From an uncultured Oleiphilaceae bacterium (GTDB lineage: Bacteria > Pseudomonadota > Gammaproteobacteria > Pseudomonadales > Oleiphilaceae): 36,637 bases of DNA. The notes beneath the pieces are model-generated. The model was given only the letters and a program-made list of their open reading frames with translations. It was not told the DNA's origin and searched no databases. Of this stretch, positions 25,186 to 33,538 are shown one piece after another (positions within the stretch are counted from its first letter, which is position 1; every line of letters starts with the position of its first letter). Position numbers and translations under genes: made by a program. The stretch covers positions 1-36,637 of the forward strand of contig CAJXUY010000027.1 in the NCBI GenBank assembly GCA_913060665.1, written 5' to 3'.

Positions 25186-25953
25186 GTGACAATATTTGAG
25201 TGGAAGAGCGAATATGATACCGGTGTTGAAGAGATAGACAATCAACACAAAGTACTTGTGAGCTTAATTAATGAGTTGAGTGGTTTAGTAAGTGATAAAT
25301 TTGATCGGGGAGGCGCCGAGGATGTTTTTAATCAACTAAAAAGCTACACGGAATTTCATTTTGCTACCGAAGAAAGCTTAATGGCTCAATATCACTATGT
25401 TGAGCGTGACCTTCATGCACACTTACTACAGCACCGCCAATTTGAAGAGGAGATCGCGTCTGTTCAGCATGATTTTAGCCAAATCAGTATTGAAGACTGT
25501 AATGTCATACTCTCATATTTAACCAACTGGTTGATTAAGCATATATGCAAGGTTGATAAGAGATTCTCGGCCTTTATACTCAGTAAGCGGCAGGTAGAAA
25601 TGCAGCAACTTACGTCAGAAAATAAGGTCGCATGTGATGCCGAAATGGAGTCTGGCGCTGATTACTCGGGTGTATTTTCTGGCGGCGGTGATGATGCTGC
25701 TCGTTATCTGGCGTCAGCAAGAGAGCATATAGCAGATTCAGAAGATATGTTATATGAGCTGGAGGTGTGTATTGGAGAGCTAAGAGGGCATTGTGATACG
25801 CTTGTAAAATCGGTGTCTAAGGGTAGGCAATCACAAGTCCCGGATGAAGCGTATACCTTCTGTGTCCAGGGGACGTATTTAGTAAAGTCATTGCAAAACA
25901 AACAGATTAAGCTTAAAGAACTGTTAGATGATATCGGCTCTAAACTGTCGTAA
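25186..25953 (+). CDS. Bacteriohemerythrin with C-terminal helical extension
   Basis: A 255-residue protein starting at a GTG. Residues 1-135 are a hemerythrin domain with a full diiron ligand set: His21 ('DNQH'), His58 and Glu62 ('HFATE'), His79 and His83 ('HLLQH'), His119 and Asp124 ('HICKVD'). It should bind oxygen, or perhaps NO, in the cytoplasm. Residues about 160-255 are an extra region with a Gly/Asp-rich linker and predicted amphipathic helices, including four cysteines over the whole protein tail region. The typical bacteriohemerythrin is only about 130-150 residues, so this extension is unusual and unrecognised. A perfect palindrome lies upstream. The Kazal-like lipoprotein begins 81 bp downstream. 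Confidence 0.9.
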   Translation: MTIFEWKSEYDTGVEEIDNQHKVLVSLINELSGLVSDKFDRGGAEDVFNQLKSYTEFHFATEESLMAQYHYVERDLHAHLLQHRQFEEEIASVQHDFSQISIEDCNVILSYLTNWLIKHICKVDKRFSAFILSKRQVEMQQLTSENKVACDAEMESGADYSGVFSGGGDDAARYLASAREHIADSEDMLYELEVCIGELRGHCDTLVKSVSKGRQSQVPDEAYTFCVQGTYLVKSLQNKQIKLKELLDDIGSKLS

Positions 25954-26034
25954 TTGTGCCTGGGTGTTCCATAACACTAAGATGTTCGTCGCTAGCAATG
26001 ATTTTAGTCTGAATTGTATTTAAAGGGATCCGGT

Positions 26035-26304
26035 ATGAATGTTAGTAAGCGAGTGATTGGGGTAGTGCTCTTGGGTTGTGCTATATCTGCGTGCAATTCA
26101 ACACCCGAGAAAGCAAACGTTGAGGTTGAGTGTAACGATCCTCGCCCGAAAATTTGTACGATGATTTATCAACCTGTCTGTGGCTTAGAGAATGCAGGAG
26201 AGTTTAAGACCTATTCGAGCGGCTGTAATGCTTGTTCGCACCCTGAAGTGGTGGGATACAACAATAATGCTTGTGAAGACTTAGCTGAGAAAAAAGAGCA
26301 TTAA
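26035..26304 (+). CDS. Kazal-type inhibitor-like lipoprotein
   Basis: An 89-residue protein starting at the ATG with AAGGGA upstream; an earlier in-frame codon at 26014 would add seven residues. The signal peptide ends near 'AISAC', giving Cys20 as the likely lipidated residue. The mature part has six cysteines in a Kazal-like order: 'VEVEC', 'KIC', 'YQPVCG', 'YSSGCNAC' and 'NNNAC', with the 'PVCG...Y...C..C' core typical of the domain. Bacterial Kazal lipoproteins may protect against host or predator proteases, which is known for the family in general but not tested here. The next gene starts five bases later. Confidence 0.78.
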   Translation: MNVSKRVIGVVLLGCAISACNSTPEKANVEVECNDPRPKICTMIYQPVCGLENAGEFKTYSSGCNACSHPEVVGYNNNACEDLAEKKEH

Positions 26305-26309
26305 AATCG

Positions 26310-26795
26310 TTGATTATTAAAGAAAATATACGACAAGGCATGTTGCGACAACTACGTGATGATTATAAAAGTGCCATTAAGTCCGCGGCGGATGCGCATG
26401 ATGCGGCAACCAATGACGAGAGCAAGGCTGAAAACAAGTATGACACTCGAGGCTTAGAAGCCTCATATTTAGCAGAAGGTCAATCTAGAAGAGTGGCTGA
26501 GCTTGAGCAGTCCATCGCGACTTATGAGAAGCTAGAGCTAGCCCTATTCACTGGTCTTTCACCGGTCCGATTAACGGCGTTAGTGACACTGGAAGATGCT
26601 CAACAGCAGTGTAAACGGCTTTTTATTGGGCCAGTTTCTGGCGGGTTGAAGGTTTCACTAGAAGGAGAAGCGTATATGGTCGTTACCCCTAAGGCGCCTT
26701 TAGGTGCGGCTTTGATGGGTAAGCATATCGGTGATGAGGTGATGATTACCTCTGCGGGACAGGTTCTCCATTACGATATAGTTGATCTGTGCTGA
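26310..26795 (+). CDS. GreA/GreB-like transcription elongation factor domain protein
   Basis: A 161-residue protein starting at a TTG. The N-terminal half is helical and charged ('SAADAHDAATNDESKAENKY', 'DTRGLEASYLAEGQSRRVAE'), a pattern seen in GreAB-like proteins shorter than GreA. The C-terminal half (about residues 85-161) has the FKBP-like Gre domain with 'TPKAPLGAALMGKHIGDEVM', matching the SPLGxALLGKxxGDE signature. True GreA and GreB act on backtracked RNA polymerase through the N-terminal coiled coil. Whether this shortened version enters the secondary channel is unclear. It is 5 bp downstream of the Kazal-like gene, suggesting cotranscription despite the unlike functions. Confidence 0.78.
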   Translation: MIIKENIRQGMLRQLRDDYKSAIKSAADAHDAATNDESKAENKYDTRGLEASYLAEGQSRRVAELEQSIATYEKLELALFTGLSPVRLTALVTLEDAQQQCKRLFIGPVSGGLKVSLEGEAYMVVTPKAPLGAALMGKHIGDEVMITSAGQVLHYDIVDLC

Positions 26796-27038
26796 CCCTT
26801 TCTATTTTCTTCCGCTCAGTTTTTAGTTTACGGTAAAACACCTGTTTGAATTTTGTATCAAACACTCGTCTAAAAAGTCGATTTATGCGATAATGTTCGC
26901 CGAAATTTTGTGGCATTACCCTTTGTTTAGCGATATTAACGCGTTGTATAGACATCTAATTGGTAAGGTCTCTATCCCGGTTTATTACCATCATCTTGGC
27001 TTTGCCTTATGGCAGCCGGCTAATTCTGGACTAAGAAC

Positions 27039-28631
27039 TTGATATCTACAGCTAACATCACCATGCAATTTGGGGTTAAACCTCTTTTTGAAAACGTATC
27101 TGTTAAATTCGGCGAAGGCAATCGATATGGTCTGATTGGCGCTAACGGATGCGGAAAATCGACCTTCATGAAGATTCTAGGCGGTGACCTAGAGCAGACT
27201 TCAGGCACTGTGACAACGGACCCGAATGAGCGCATTGGTAAACTGCGCCAAGACCAGTTTGCGTTTGAAGAGTTCTCGGTAATCGACACGGTTATTATGG
27301 GACACAATGAGTTGTGGGACGTAAAGCAGGAGCGCGATCGTATCTACTCGTTGCCAGAGATGACAGAAGATGATGGCATTAAAGTCGCAGAGCTCGAAGT
27401 CGAATTTGCAGAGATGGATGGTTACACCGCTGAGTCCAGAGCTGGGGAATTACTGCTGGGTGTAGGTATTCCATTAGAACAGCATAATGGCCCTATGAGC
27501 GAAGTTGCTCCAGGATGGAAGCTAAGAGTGTTGCTGGCACAGGCTTTGTTCTCTGCTCCAGACATTATGTTACTTGATGAGCCAACCAACAACCTTGATA
27601 TCAACACTATACGCTGGCTAGAAGATGTGTTGAATGAACGTAACTGTACAATGATTATCATTTCGCACGATAGACACTTTTTGAACAGTGTCTGTACGCA
27701 TATGGCAGACCTGGACTACGGTGAGTTGCGTTTGTATCCGGGTAATTATGATGAGTATATGACCGCATCCACTCAGGCGCGCGAGAGACTATTATCAGAT
27801 AACGCTAAGAAAAAAGCACAGATTGCAGAGCTTAAAGGCTTTGTAAGTCGCTTTTCTGCCAACGCATCTAAAGCAAAGCAGGCGACGTCTCGTGCTAAAC
27901 AAATTGATAAGATTAAACTGGATGAAGTTAAGCCTTCTAGTCGTGTAAATCCGTTTATTCGTTTTGAGCAAGAGAAAAAGCTTCACCGTCTGGCACTTGA
28001 AGCTAATGGGCTGAAAAAGAGCTACGATGGTGAAACGTTATTTCAGAACCTTAAGCTAATGGTCGAAGTCGGCGAGAAAATTGCGATTATCGGCCCAAAC
28101 GGTATTGGTAAATCAACACTGCTTAAATCTTTACTCGGTGATGTCGAGTTGGATTCCGGTACCGTTAAATGGTCAGAAAACGCAGTTTTTGGTAGCTATG
28201 CACAAGACCATGCGGCTGATTTTGAAACAGATAAGCAATTGTTTGACTGGATGGCGCAATGGGGGCAAGAAGGGGATGATGAGCAGGTGATTCGAGGTAC
28301 CTTAGGCCGCTTGTTATTCTCACAGGATGACATCAAGAAATCAGTTAAAATTATCTCAGGTGGAGAGCAGGGCCGTATGTTATTCGGTAAAATGATGCTC
28401 CAAAGGCCAAATATCTTGCTGATGGATGAGCCGACTAACCACTTGGATATGGAATCTATTGAGTCTTTAAACGGCGCGTTAGAAGAGTATCCGGGAACCT
28501 TGCTGTTTGTTAGTCATGACCGAGAGTTCGTATCTTCATTGGCGACGCGTATTATCGAATTGACACCTGAAGGAGTCGTAGACTTTAATGGTAGTTATGA
28601 AGACTATCTTAAAAGCCAAGGTGTTGTTTAA
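27039..28631 (+). CDS. ybiT: ABC-F family ATPase YbiT
   Basis: A 530-residue ABC-F protein, the same length as E. coli YbiT and very similar along its whole length. Two ATPase domains lack transmembrane parts: Walker A 'GANGCGKST' and 'GPNGIGKST', Walker B '[10 protein letters not shown]' and '[10 protein letters not shown]', switch His in 'IISHDRHF' and 'FVSHDREF'. The interdomain linker with '[20 protein letters not shown]' is characteristic. The first signature motif is the YbiT-type '[10 protein letters not shown]' and the second is 'SGGEQGRM'. ABC-F proteins act on the ribosome during translation. The start is a TTG, which aligns with the E. coli N-terminus. A CPXCG-protein gene follows 40 bp later. 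Confidence 0.95.
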   Translation: MISTANITMQFGVKPLFENVSVKFGEGNRYGLIGANGCGKSTFMKILGGDLEQTSGTVTTDPNERIGKLRQDQFAFEEFSVIDTVIMGHNELWDVKQERDRIYSLPEMTEDDGIKVAELEVEFAEMDGYTAESRAGELLLGVGIPLEQHNGPMSEVAPGWKLRVLLAQALFSAPDIMLLDEPTNNLDINTIRWLEDVLNERNCTMIIISHDRHFLNSVCTHMADLDYGELRLYPGNYDEYMTASTQARERLLSDNAKKKAQIAELKGFVSRFSANASKAKQATSRAKQIDKIKLDEVKPSSRVNPFIRFEQEKKLHRLALEANGLKKSYDGETLFQNLKLMVEVGEKIAIIGPNGIGKSTLLKSLLGDVELDSGTVKWSENAVFGSYAQDHAADFETDKQLFDWMAQWGQEGDDEQVIRGTLGRLLFSQDDIKKSVKIISGGEQGRMLFGKMMLQRPNILLMDEPTNHLDMESIESLNGALEEYPGTLLFVSHDREFVSSLATRIIELTPEGVVDFNGSYEDYLKSQGVV

Positions 28632-28671
28632 CGCCTGACGAGGCATCACCATAAAGGGGGGGGGAGAGGCG

Positions 28672-28863
28672 ATGAATATGCTGGAAACGGTGTCGGCGCT
28701 TTGTCCCTTATGTGGTGAACGGATAGAATTAGTAATAGACTGTAGCATTGTCGAACAGCAATATACCGAAGACTGCCAGGTTTGCTGTGCTCCCATGCTC
28801 ATTTCGGTTATAGTTGATGAGCAAGGGATGCCTACAGCAGTTTTAGCAGCCGAAAATGGCTGA
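28672..28863 (+). CDS. CPXCG motif-containing cysteine-rich protein
   Basis: A 63-residue protein with two Cys pairs, 'CPLCG' (residues 11-15) and 'CQVCCAPM' (about 35-42), which should bind one zinc ion. This is the small CPXCG family common in Proteobacteria, with unknown function. The ribosome site GGAGAGG is preceded by a run of nine G (28656-28664). It lies 40 bp after ybiT on the same strand and is probably cotranscribed. Confidence 0.85.
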   Translation: MNMLETVSALCPLCGERIELVIDCSIVEQQYTEDCQVCCAPMLISVIVDEQGMPTAVLAAENG

Positions 28864-28903
28864 GTGTTTACCGGGTTATGTGATATGTCTTGATACGTCT
28901 ATC

Positions 28904-29320
28904 TTAATGAATAGAGCTTAGGGCTGACCAGTAGTCCATTGCGCCAACTAGTACGACTTGGTGGTCTCCTAAATCTTCCTGGCTTCTTAATATATAGGCT
29001 GCAACCGCTTGAGCAGTATCGTACATTAGGTCTTGTTCTGCAGGTGTGAGCTTTTGGTTACCGTTGGTTAGTGTTAACTGGCTGTTTTGTAAATCAAAAT
29101 AAGCTTCCCTTTCTTCCCCATCAATATTAACGGTAAAGCTAACCAAGGTATCGCTCTTTAGCGTGCTATCAAAAATGATGGTATGAGCGTCTGCTTGAAA
29201 TGTACCTGAAAAACCATTAACAGAGATGCTAGATATCTTTAAAGAATCAACTGCAAGCGCACTGGTAGATACTACTGCGGCTAGAATGCTTGTTGTGATG
29301 TACTTAATTATGTTTCTCAT
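28904..29320 (-). CDS. Small secreted protein, unknown function
   Basis: A 138-residue protein starting at the ATG at 29320 (GAGAG seven bases upstream); a GTG at 29326 would add two residues. The signal peptide 'IITTS'-like hydrophobic stretch ends at 'STSALA' before VDSLK. The mature protein, about 115 residues, has a beta-rich first part ('ISSISVNGFSGTFQADAHTI', 'LVSFTVNIDGEEREAYFDLQ') and a helical end ('AEQDLMYDTAQAVAAYILRS'). No cysteines and no recognised domain. It is convergent with the CPXCG gene and stands alone. The 290 bp beyond its start contain no other gene that I can support. Confidence 0.65.
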   Translation of the reverse strand: MRNIIKYITTSILAAVVSTSALAVDSLKISSISVNGFSGTFQADAHTIIFDSTLKSDTLVSFTVNIDGEEREAYFDLQNSQLTLTNGNQKLTPAEQDLMYDTAQAVAAYILRSQEDLGDHQVVLVGAMDYWSALSSIH

Positions 29321-29614
29321 AATCACGCTCTCGTTAGATGTGGCTAGTTGAATATTAAGATGTTTAAAAATAATATCGCTATATTAATACAGTCGTTTCA
29401 AACAGTCGTTTGAATTATTGTAAGTAATCGTTACTCTATGTATTTCAAGGTGTAGAATGAAATTCTTGCGGGGATAAGTCGTTAATGGGTGAAATTTTGT
29501 TTAATAGTGACTAATATTCAGTTTTTCATAAGCAAACATGGAGAGCGGTCCAATAGCTGAGTGGTTAATACAACTTGAAAGCACTGGGCTGTTTGAAAAG
29601 ACGGGGCTATAACT

Positions 29615-29860
29615 ATGCATGAACCATCCAATGACCCCTTGCACGGTGTCACGTTAGAGCAGATCATAAACCGATTAGTTGATTATTTTGGTTGGGACGA
29701 GTTAGGACAGTTGATTAACATTCGCTGCTTTACCAGTGATCCTTCAGTTAAATCGAGTCTGAAGTTTCTACGAAAGACGCTGTGGGCTCGTAAAAAAGTA
29801 GAGGAGCTCTATATTTCAAAGCATAAAAATATGTCTTTGTGGCAAGGGAAGGATGTTTGA
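29615..29860 (+). CDS. VF530 family (DUF2132) DNA-binding-like protein
   Basis: An 81-residue protein that matches the VF530 family end to end: '[20 protein letters not shown]', '[20 protein letters not shown]', '[20 protein letters not shown]'. A member from Vibrio fischeri has been described structurally as a small double-stranded DNA-binding-like fold, but the role is unknown. The C-terminus overlaps the next gene by 8 bp. It is the first gene of a tight three-gene run with a membrane protein and a NADAR protein. Confidence 0.9.
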   Translation: MHEPSNDPLHGVTLEQIINRLVDYFGWDELGQLINIRCFTSDPSVKSSLKFLRKTLWARKKVEELYISKHKNMSLWQGKDV

Positions 29861-30185
29861 TGAACTGGGCCCGAATAGGTTGTTATTATTTAGTGAGTAT
29901 TTCATTGTGAAGTCATTTTTTAGAGCGTTTTTTTCCCCTATTTTAGGGCTGTTTGAATCGGGTGATGAGACGTTTTTGTATAAACGTTCTCATAGAATGA
30001 TTTTACTGTTTATGAGTGTGATGTTCTCTGGGCTTGCCTCTGTCGTATTTGCCTTGATGCCAGACGGCGACGCAGGTTACTGGTTTCCGGTGGTTATATT
30101 TGGAAGTGTCGGAGTCGTTGGGTTTGTGGTTGGGTTGCTGGGCAATGAGCGAGCAGTTGCTAAGATATGGGGATCAAGGGAATAA
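29853..30185 (+). CDS. Small membrane protein, two transmembrane segments, unknown
   Basis: A 110-residue protein with an N-terminal amphipathic part ('[17 protein letters not shown]'), a charged stretch ('[11 protein letters not shown]'), TM1 '[20 protein letters not shown]' and TM2 '[20 protein letters not shown]', and a short basic tail. It overlaps the VF530 gene by 8 bp and is followed by the NADAR gene 6 bp later, so all three are likely one transcript. The ribosome site AAGG lies directly against the ATG, so translation may depend on coupling to the upstream gene. No family recognised. Confidence 0.65.
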   Translation: MFDELGPNRLLLFSEYFIVKSFFRAFFSPILGLFESGDETFLYKRSHRMILLFMSVMFSGLASVVFALMPDGDAGYWFPVVIFGSVGVVGFVVGLLGNERAVAKIWGSRE

Positions 30186-30191
30186 GGTAGT

Positions 30192-30665
30192 ATGATGGCT
30201 AAAAGTTTATTCCCCGGAAACGACGACCATTCGGTCTACTTTTCACGCAATGATATAACCGAAGTGCTAGGCACATTTTCTCCACACCCTTTTATGCTTG
30301 AGAATAAAGAGTGGCTTACAGTAGAGCACTATTTTCAAGCTATGAAATTTGAAGGTAGCGACTATCAGGAGAAGATACGTTTAGCTCCGACGCCAGAGAA
30401 AGCACGTAAATTAGGACGGACTCGGTTTAAAAAAATTAGAAAAGACTGGTCTACTGTTAAGGCTGTGGTCATGACGCGTGCCGTTTACACTAAATGCAGA
30501 ACCTATTCTGTCATATCTGAAACGCTTATTAATACTGGCAGCAAAAGACTGGTTGAAAATAGTCAGTACGATTATTTTTGGGGCTGCGGTCGAGATCGTC
30601 GCGGTGAAAATATGTACGGGCAGGTGTTGATGAATGTTAGAGATAAGTTAACCGAAGGCATGTAA
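30192..30665 (+). CDS. NADAR family protein (YbiA-like)
   Basis: A 157-residue NADAR (DUF1768) domain protein. Landmarks are 'FSPHPFMLENKEWLTVEHYF' (substrate pocket, with Trp and Glu-His), 'QAMKF', 'ARKLGR' and the C-terminal 'YFWGCGRDRRGENMYGQVLM'. Known members include YbiA, an N-glycosidase linked to riboflavin intermediates, and NADAR enzymes that remove ADP-ribose from guanine. Which activity this one has cannot be told. The start may be either of two adjacent ATGs (30192 or 30195). It ends the VF530-membrane protein-NADAR cluster; no DarT-like toxin is adjacent. Confidence 0.9.
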   Translation: MMAKSLFPGNDDHSVYFSRNDITEVLGTFSPHPFMLENKEWLTVEHYFQAMKFEGSDYQEKIRLAPTPEKARKLGRTRFKKIRKDWSTVKAVVMTRAVYTKCRTYSVISETLINTGSKRLVENSQYDYFWGCGRDRRGENMYGQVLMNVRDKLTEGM

Positions 30666-30682
30666 AGTGGTTTTGAGCTGGC

Positions 30683-31087
30683 TTATGACTCAGAAGCGGA
30701 CCACTGATTTGCTAACCATTGGGTTAACTCAGTTAACGGAATATGGAGGCAGAGCCAGTACCCTTGCATATAATCGCAGCCCATTTTCTGCAACAAACTT
30801 GCGGTTGCTTCATCTTCAACGCCTTCTGCAACAAGCTTATAGCCAAAGCCGTGAGCCATATTAATGGTTGTTTCTACAATGCTATCCATTAATGCGGGTT
30901 CTGATTGTAAACGGTAATTGAATTTTGACTCACTTTTGGCAGCTGAGGCAAAATAAATATCCTCGCACCATACTTGAAGCGGAAAAATCATGGGCCCATC
31001 TGTTTGAACCCGAATATAGAGGATTTTTGTTTCCTCTGTTTCAATATTAAACCGCACAGCATATTCGGGTGAACGGAGTACATCAGC
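30683..31087 (-). pseudogene. Collapsed remnant: 7TMR-DISM sensor fragment joined to EAL domain end
   Basis: A 134-codon frame bounded by stops. Residues from about 1 to 60 ('VRFNIETEETKILYIRVQTD', 'GPMIFPLQVW') match the extracellular 7TMR-DISM sensor pattern ('LYLRVQSxGxxxFPLxLW'). Residues from about 70 on ('ALMDSIVETTINMAHGFGYK', 'LVAEGVEDEATASLLQKMGC', 'DYMQGYW') are the last third of an EAL domain. The seven transmembrane segments, any GGDEF domain and the catalytic EAL motif are missing between them. No start codon in good context is present (a GTG lies inside at 31057). It looks like an in-frame internal deletion of a c-di-GMP enzyme gene and should be inactive. Confidence 0.68.
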
Positions 31088-31112
31088 TCAGTGTTAGAGC
31101 TGTCTGTTGGTT

Positions 31113-33392
31113 TTAATCATTCCATGACATGGCTTTATGCTCTTTGAAGGCAAATGATTTGGCCAGCAATATGTCGGGAAAGGCGTGTATTCGATTGTTG
31201 TAGACTTCAACTGTATCGAGGTAACCACTTCTCATCATCGCCAGTTCATCCTCAATTTGAGTAGCTGACTGCATAAGCTGTGTGACCTCCTGTTGGCTGT
31301 TTAACTCCGGATACTTCTCTATGAGAATATTGATATTGTTCGATATCGAATGGGTGTCATGGTTTACCTTTGAATTACTTGGGTTATACAGGCTTCTTAG
31401 CTCCGAAATTCGGTTTAACAAAGAGGATTCATGGGCTAGATACTGTTTGACGGATTTTTCAAGATTGGGCAGCAAGTCGTAGCGTTTTTGAAGTATGACC
31501 TTAATATTGGCAATATTTCGCTCAACACGCTGGCGTAAAAAGATGATGTCGTTGTAATGAAGGATAATCATTAACACGATCATGAATAGTGGTGCCGATA
31601 GCGCTGCTACTAAAAAGTTGTCTGGACTAAGGCCACTGCTATTCGCAAACATCAGTAATACTCCTAACAGTAGAGCGCTAAATGCCATATTAAGCAATAT
31701 CATGCCATTTCGTGCTTTACGCAGCATCACATGTTGTTCTGACTGGTTGCTTAATATAAACGGTTCAGATTTGTCTCCATTACCTATGATTAAATGATTG
31801 GAGTCTTCAGGGGCTATTTTTGCGGAGCCGATCACGTAGAGTGTTTCGTTGGGTTTTAAGTATTGCTCCGTATAGCGATATCGACCTTCCCGAGTAACCC
31901 TTTTATTGTCTGATATAACGTCTGCTTTGTCTGCGATAATGGTAATCGTACCGGTGTAATCTGATGCTTTGAAAGGTACAGTTTTATGTTCTTCTTCTAG
32001 CGTTACCCATTTGTCATTTTTGCCACTTTTCCGCTTTTCTTCTTTTTTATAGTAATACCATACAGCTTTTTTGCCTGTTATAGGTGTCGTTAAAAAAAGA
32101 GTTTCAGTAAGACACTCAATACGACCTTTTATCTCAGTAAGACCATAGACTACCCCAGATATTTTTGACGTTGGTATGCTTTCAATAAAACGTTTAAACC
32201 GTATTTTTCGGAACCCCATATAACTGGCTATAAACATACTAATAAGCGCTAGTAGTGGTACCCACTGACTCCACGCGTCTACAATGGTGGTGGTCTTGAT
32301 GGCGTGCAGTTTTTGCGCGACCAATGCTTTTTCGGCTTTGTTGAGTTTTAATTCTTTTTGATGAGTATCTCCTCCAATTGACCATCCCACAATGTTGTCG
32401 GGAAAGCGATCTAATTGCCGGTCTAATTGAGCTTGATAAAGTGCGAGGTTGACCTTTAAATCGGATATGCGCTTTAGGGTTTGTTCATCCAGCCCATTAT
32501 TTGCGTATTCGTTGTAATCAATAGGGGTGCCAAGTGCCAGATGCTGATTTGGCGAAGGAACTTCAACAGAGTCTAATGCTGCTTGCACAACCTCATATTG
32601 GATATAAAAGCGTTTAATGCTTGATTCTATATCATTGCTTAACATTGACAGTCCTAGCTGAAGCAGCGCCAATGTGAGTGCTGCGGTTAGCAATGATAGG
32701 TATGTTATAACTCTGTGGATCTTGAACGCCCAAACAATACAAAAGACAGAAAATGCTAGTGCTACCAGCCCTAGCCATATATAGAATATGCCATTTTTAC
32801 CCATTTTTTGTCGTTCGAAAACGAAACCATATTTGGATAGCATTGGGGTGTAGAGCCCCTCTGGCGTAAAGGATAACTTCGTTGAGCCTTCGTCGTTTAC
32901 GGCATATCCAATCGCATGAATCTTCTGTCCAGGCTCTATGCGCCACTCAGTATATCGTTGATCTCCAATCGTTTTATGCGTAGATGATGGCATTGACCAT
33001 ATAATCGGGCGGAGGCTATTCTCGATAGTCGATACGTCGATTGAGCCTGTCGGGTCTCTAATAATAAAATCGACTGACCTTTCTTTGTCTTCGACAGAGA
33101 CCCAGTGGCTATCACCATCAGAATCAGTTCGCTCTTCTTCATGTAAAAACCGGTAGTACACTGAGGGTGTTGAGGTATATTGGCTGTTGAGTAGTGGTTC
33201 AAGTGTTTCCACTTCACCTGTAATACTAACTTCACCTTCTAAAACCGTGTTAATTGAAATATCAGGAATACGTTCAAGCTGCCTGATCTGTTCTATTTCT
33301 TTAAACCCGTTTGTCAACAGGGTAAAGGCCGCAACGCAAAGTGCAGCGGCAATGAGAAGAATAATGGGCGCTGAGGTAAATAGCTTTTTCAT
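31113..33392 (-). CDS. Membrane protein with two GIDE-like domains fused to a LemA domain
   Basis: A 759-residue protein. By eye it has an N-terminal anchor (about 8-27), then a first GIDE/BAM-like domain about 45-165 ('SITGEVETLEPLL', 'SVYYRFLHEEERTDSDGDSH'). Two TMs follow (203-249), a helical segment, and a TM at 376-394. The second GIDE-like domain is about 408-525 ('RIECLTETLFLTTPITGKKA', 'VWYYYKKEEKR', 'RYRYTEQYLKPNETLYVIGS'). Two more TMs (562-583, 592-612) precede a C-terminal LemA domain (615-755: 'RQRVERNIANIKVILQKRYD', 'LLPNLEKSVKQY', 'YNNRIHAFPDILLAKSF'). No RING is present, so ubiquitin-ligase activity is not implied. Function unknown. Confidence 0.8.
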   Translation of the reverse strand: MKKLFTSAPIILLIAAALCVAAFTLLTNGFKEIEQIRQLERIPDISINTVLEGEVSITGEVETLEPLLNSQYTSTPSVYYRFLHEEERTDSDGDSHWVSVEDKERSVDFIIRDPTGSIDVSTIENSLRPIIWSMPSSTHKTIGDQRYTEWRIEPGQKIHAIGYAVNDEGSTKLSFTPEGLYTPMLSKYGFVFERQKMGKNGIFYIWLGLVALAFSVFCIVWAFKIHRVITYLSLLTAALTLALLQLGLSMLSNDIESSIKRFYIQYEVVQAALDSVEVPSPNQHLALGTPIDYNEYANNGLDEQTLKRISDLKVNLALYQAQLDRQLDRFPDNIVGWSIGGDTHQKELKLNKAEKALVAQKLHAIKTTTIVDAWSQWVPLLALISMFIASYMGFRKIRFKRFIESIPTSKISGVVYGLTEIKGRIECLTETLFLTTPITGKKAVWYYYKKEEKRKSGKNDKWVTLEEEHKTVPFKASDYTGTITIIADKADVISDNKRVTREGRYRYTEQYLKPNETLYVIGSAKIAPEDSNHLIIGNGDKSEPFILSNQSEQHVMLRKARNGMILLNMAFSALLLGVLLMFANSSGLSPDNFLVAALSAPLFMIVLMIILHYNDIIFLRQRVERNIANIKVILQKRYDLLPNLEKSVKQYLAHESSLLNRISELRSLYNPSNSKVNHDTHSISNNINILIEKYPELNSQQEVTQLMQSATQIEDELAMMRSGYLDTVEVYNNRIHAFPDILLAKSFAFKEHKAMSWND

Positions 33393-33538
33393 AAGGTAAG
33401 GGTGAGAGTCTCAGTGTGGGGGTAAGATTGTAAATTATGAAGAGAGCAATGGCTTGCCATATCGGCGTTTAACGTAACTTTCTATGAGTATATACATTGT
33501 ATTTTGAAACGTCATATAGAAACATAGGCATAAAGGTC

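Noticed and set aside
29540-29595. tRNA-Ser-like string (GGAGAGCGGTCC, GCTGAGTGGTTAA, ACTTGAAAGC)
   Set aside because: D-loop-like and anticodon-loop-like pieces are present, but no proper acceptor stem, T arm or GTTCGAAT match can be assembled. It is probably chance or a very decayed fragment.
29615-30665. DarT-NADAR toxin-antitoxin or phage-defence pair
   Set aside because: A NADAR gene is present, but neither neighbour resembles a DarT ADP-ribosyltransferase.
31113-33392. Bacterial E3 ubiquitin ligase
   Set aside because: The GIDE-like domains resemble those beside the RING in MUL1-type ligases, but there is no RING or cysteine cluster here.
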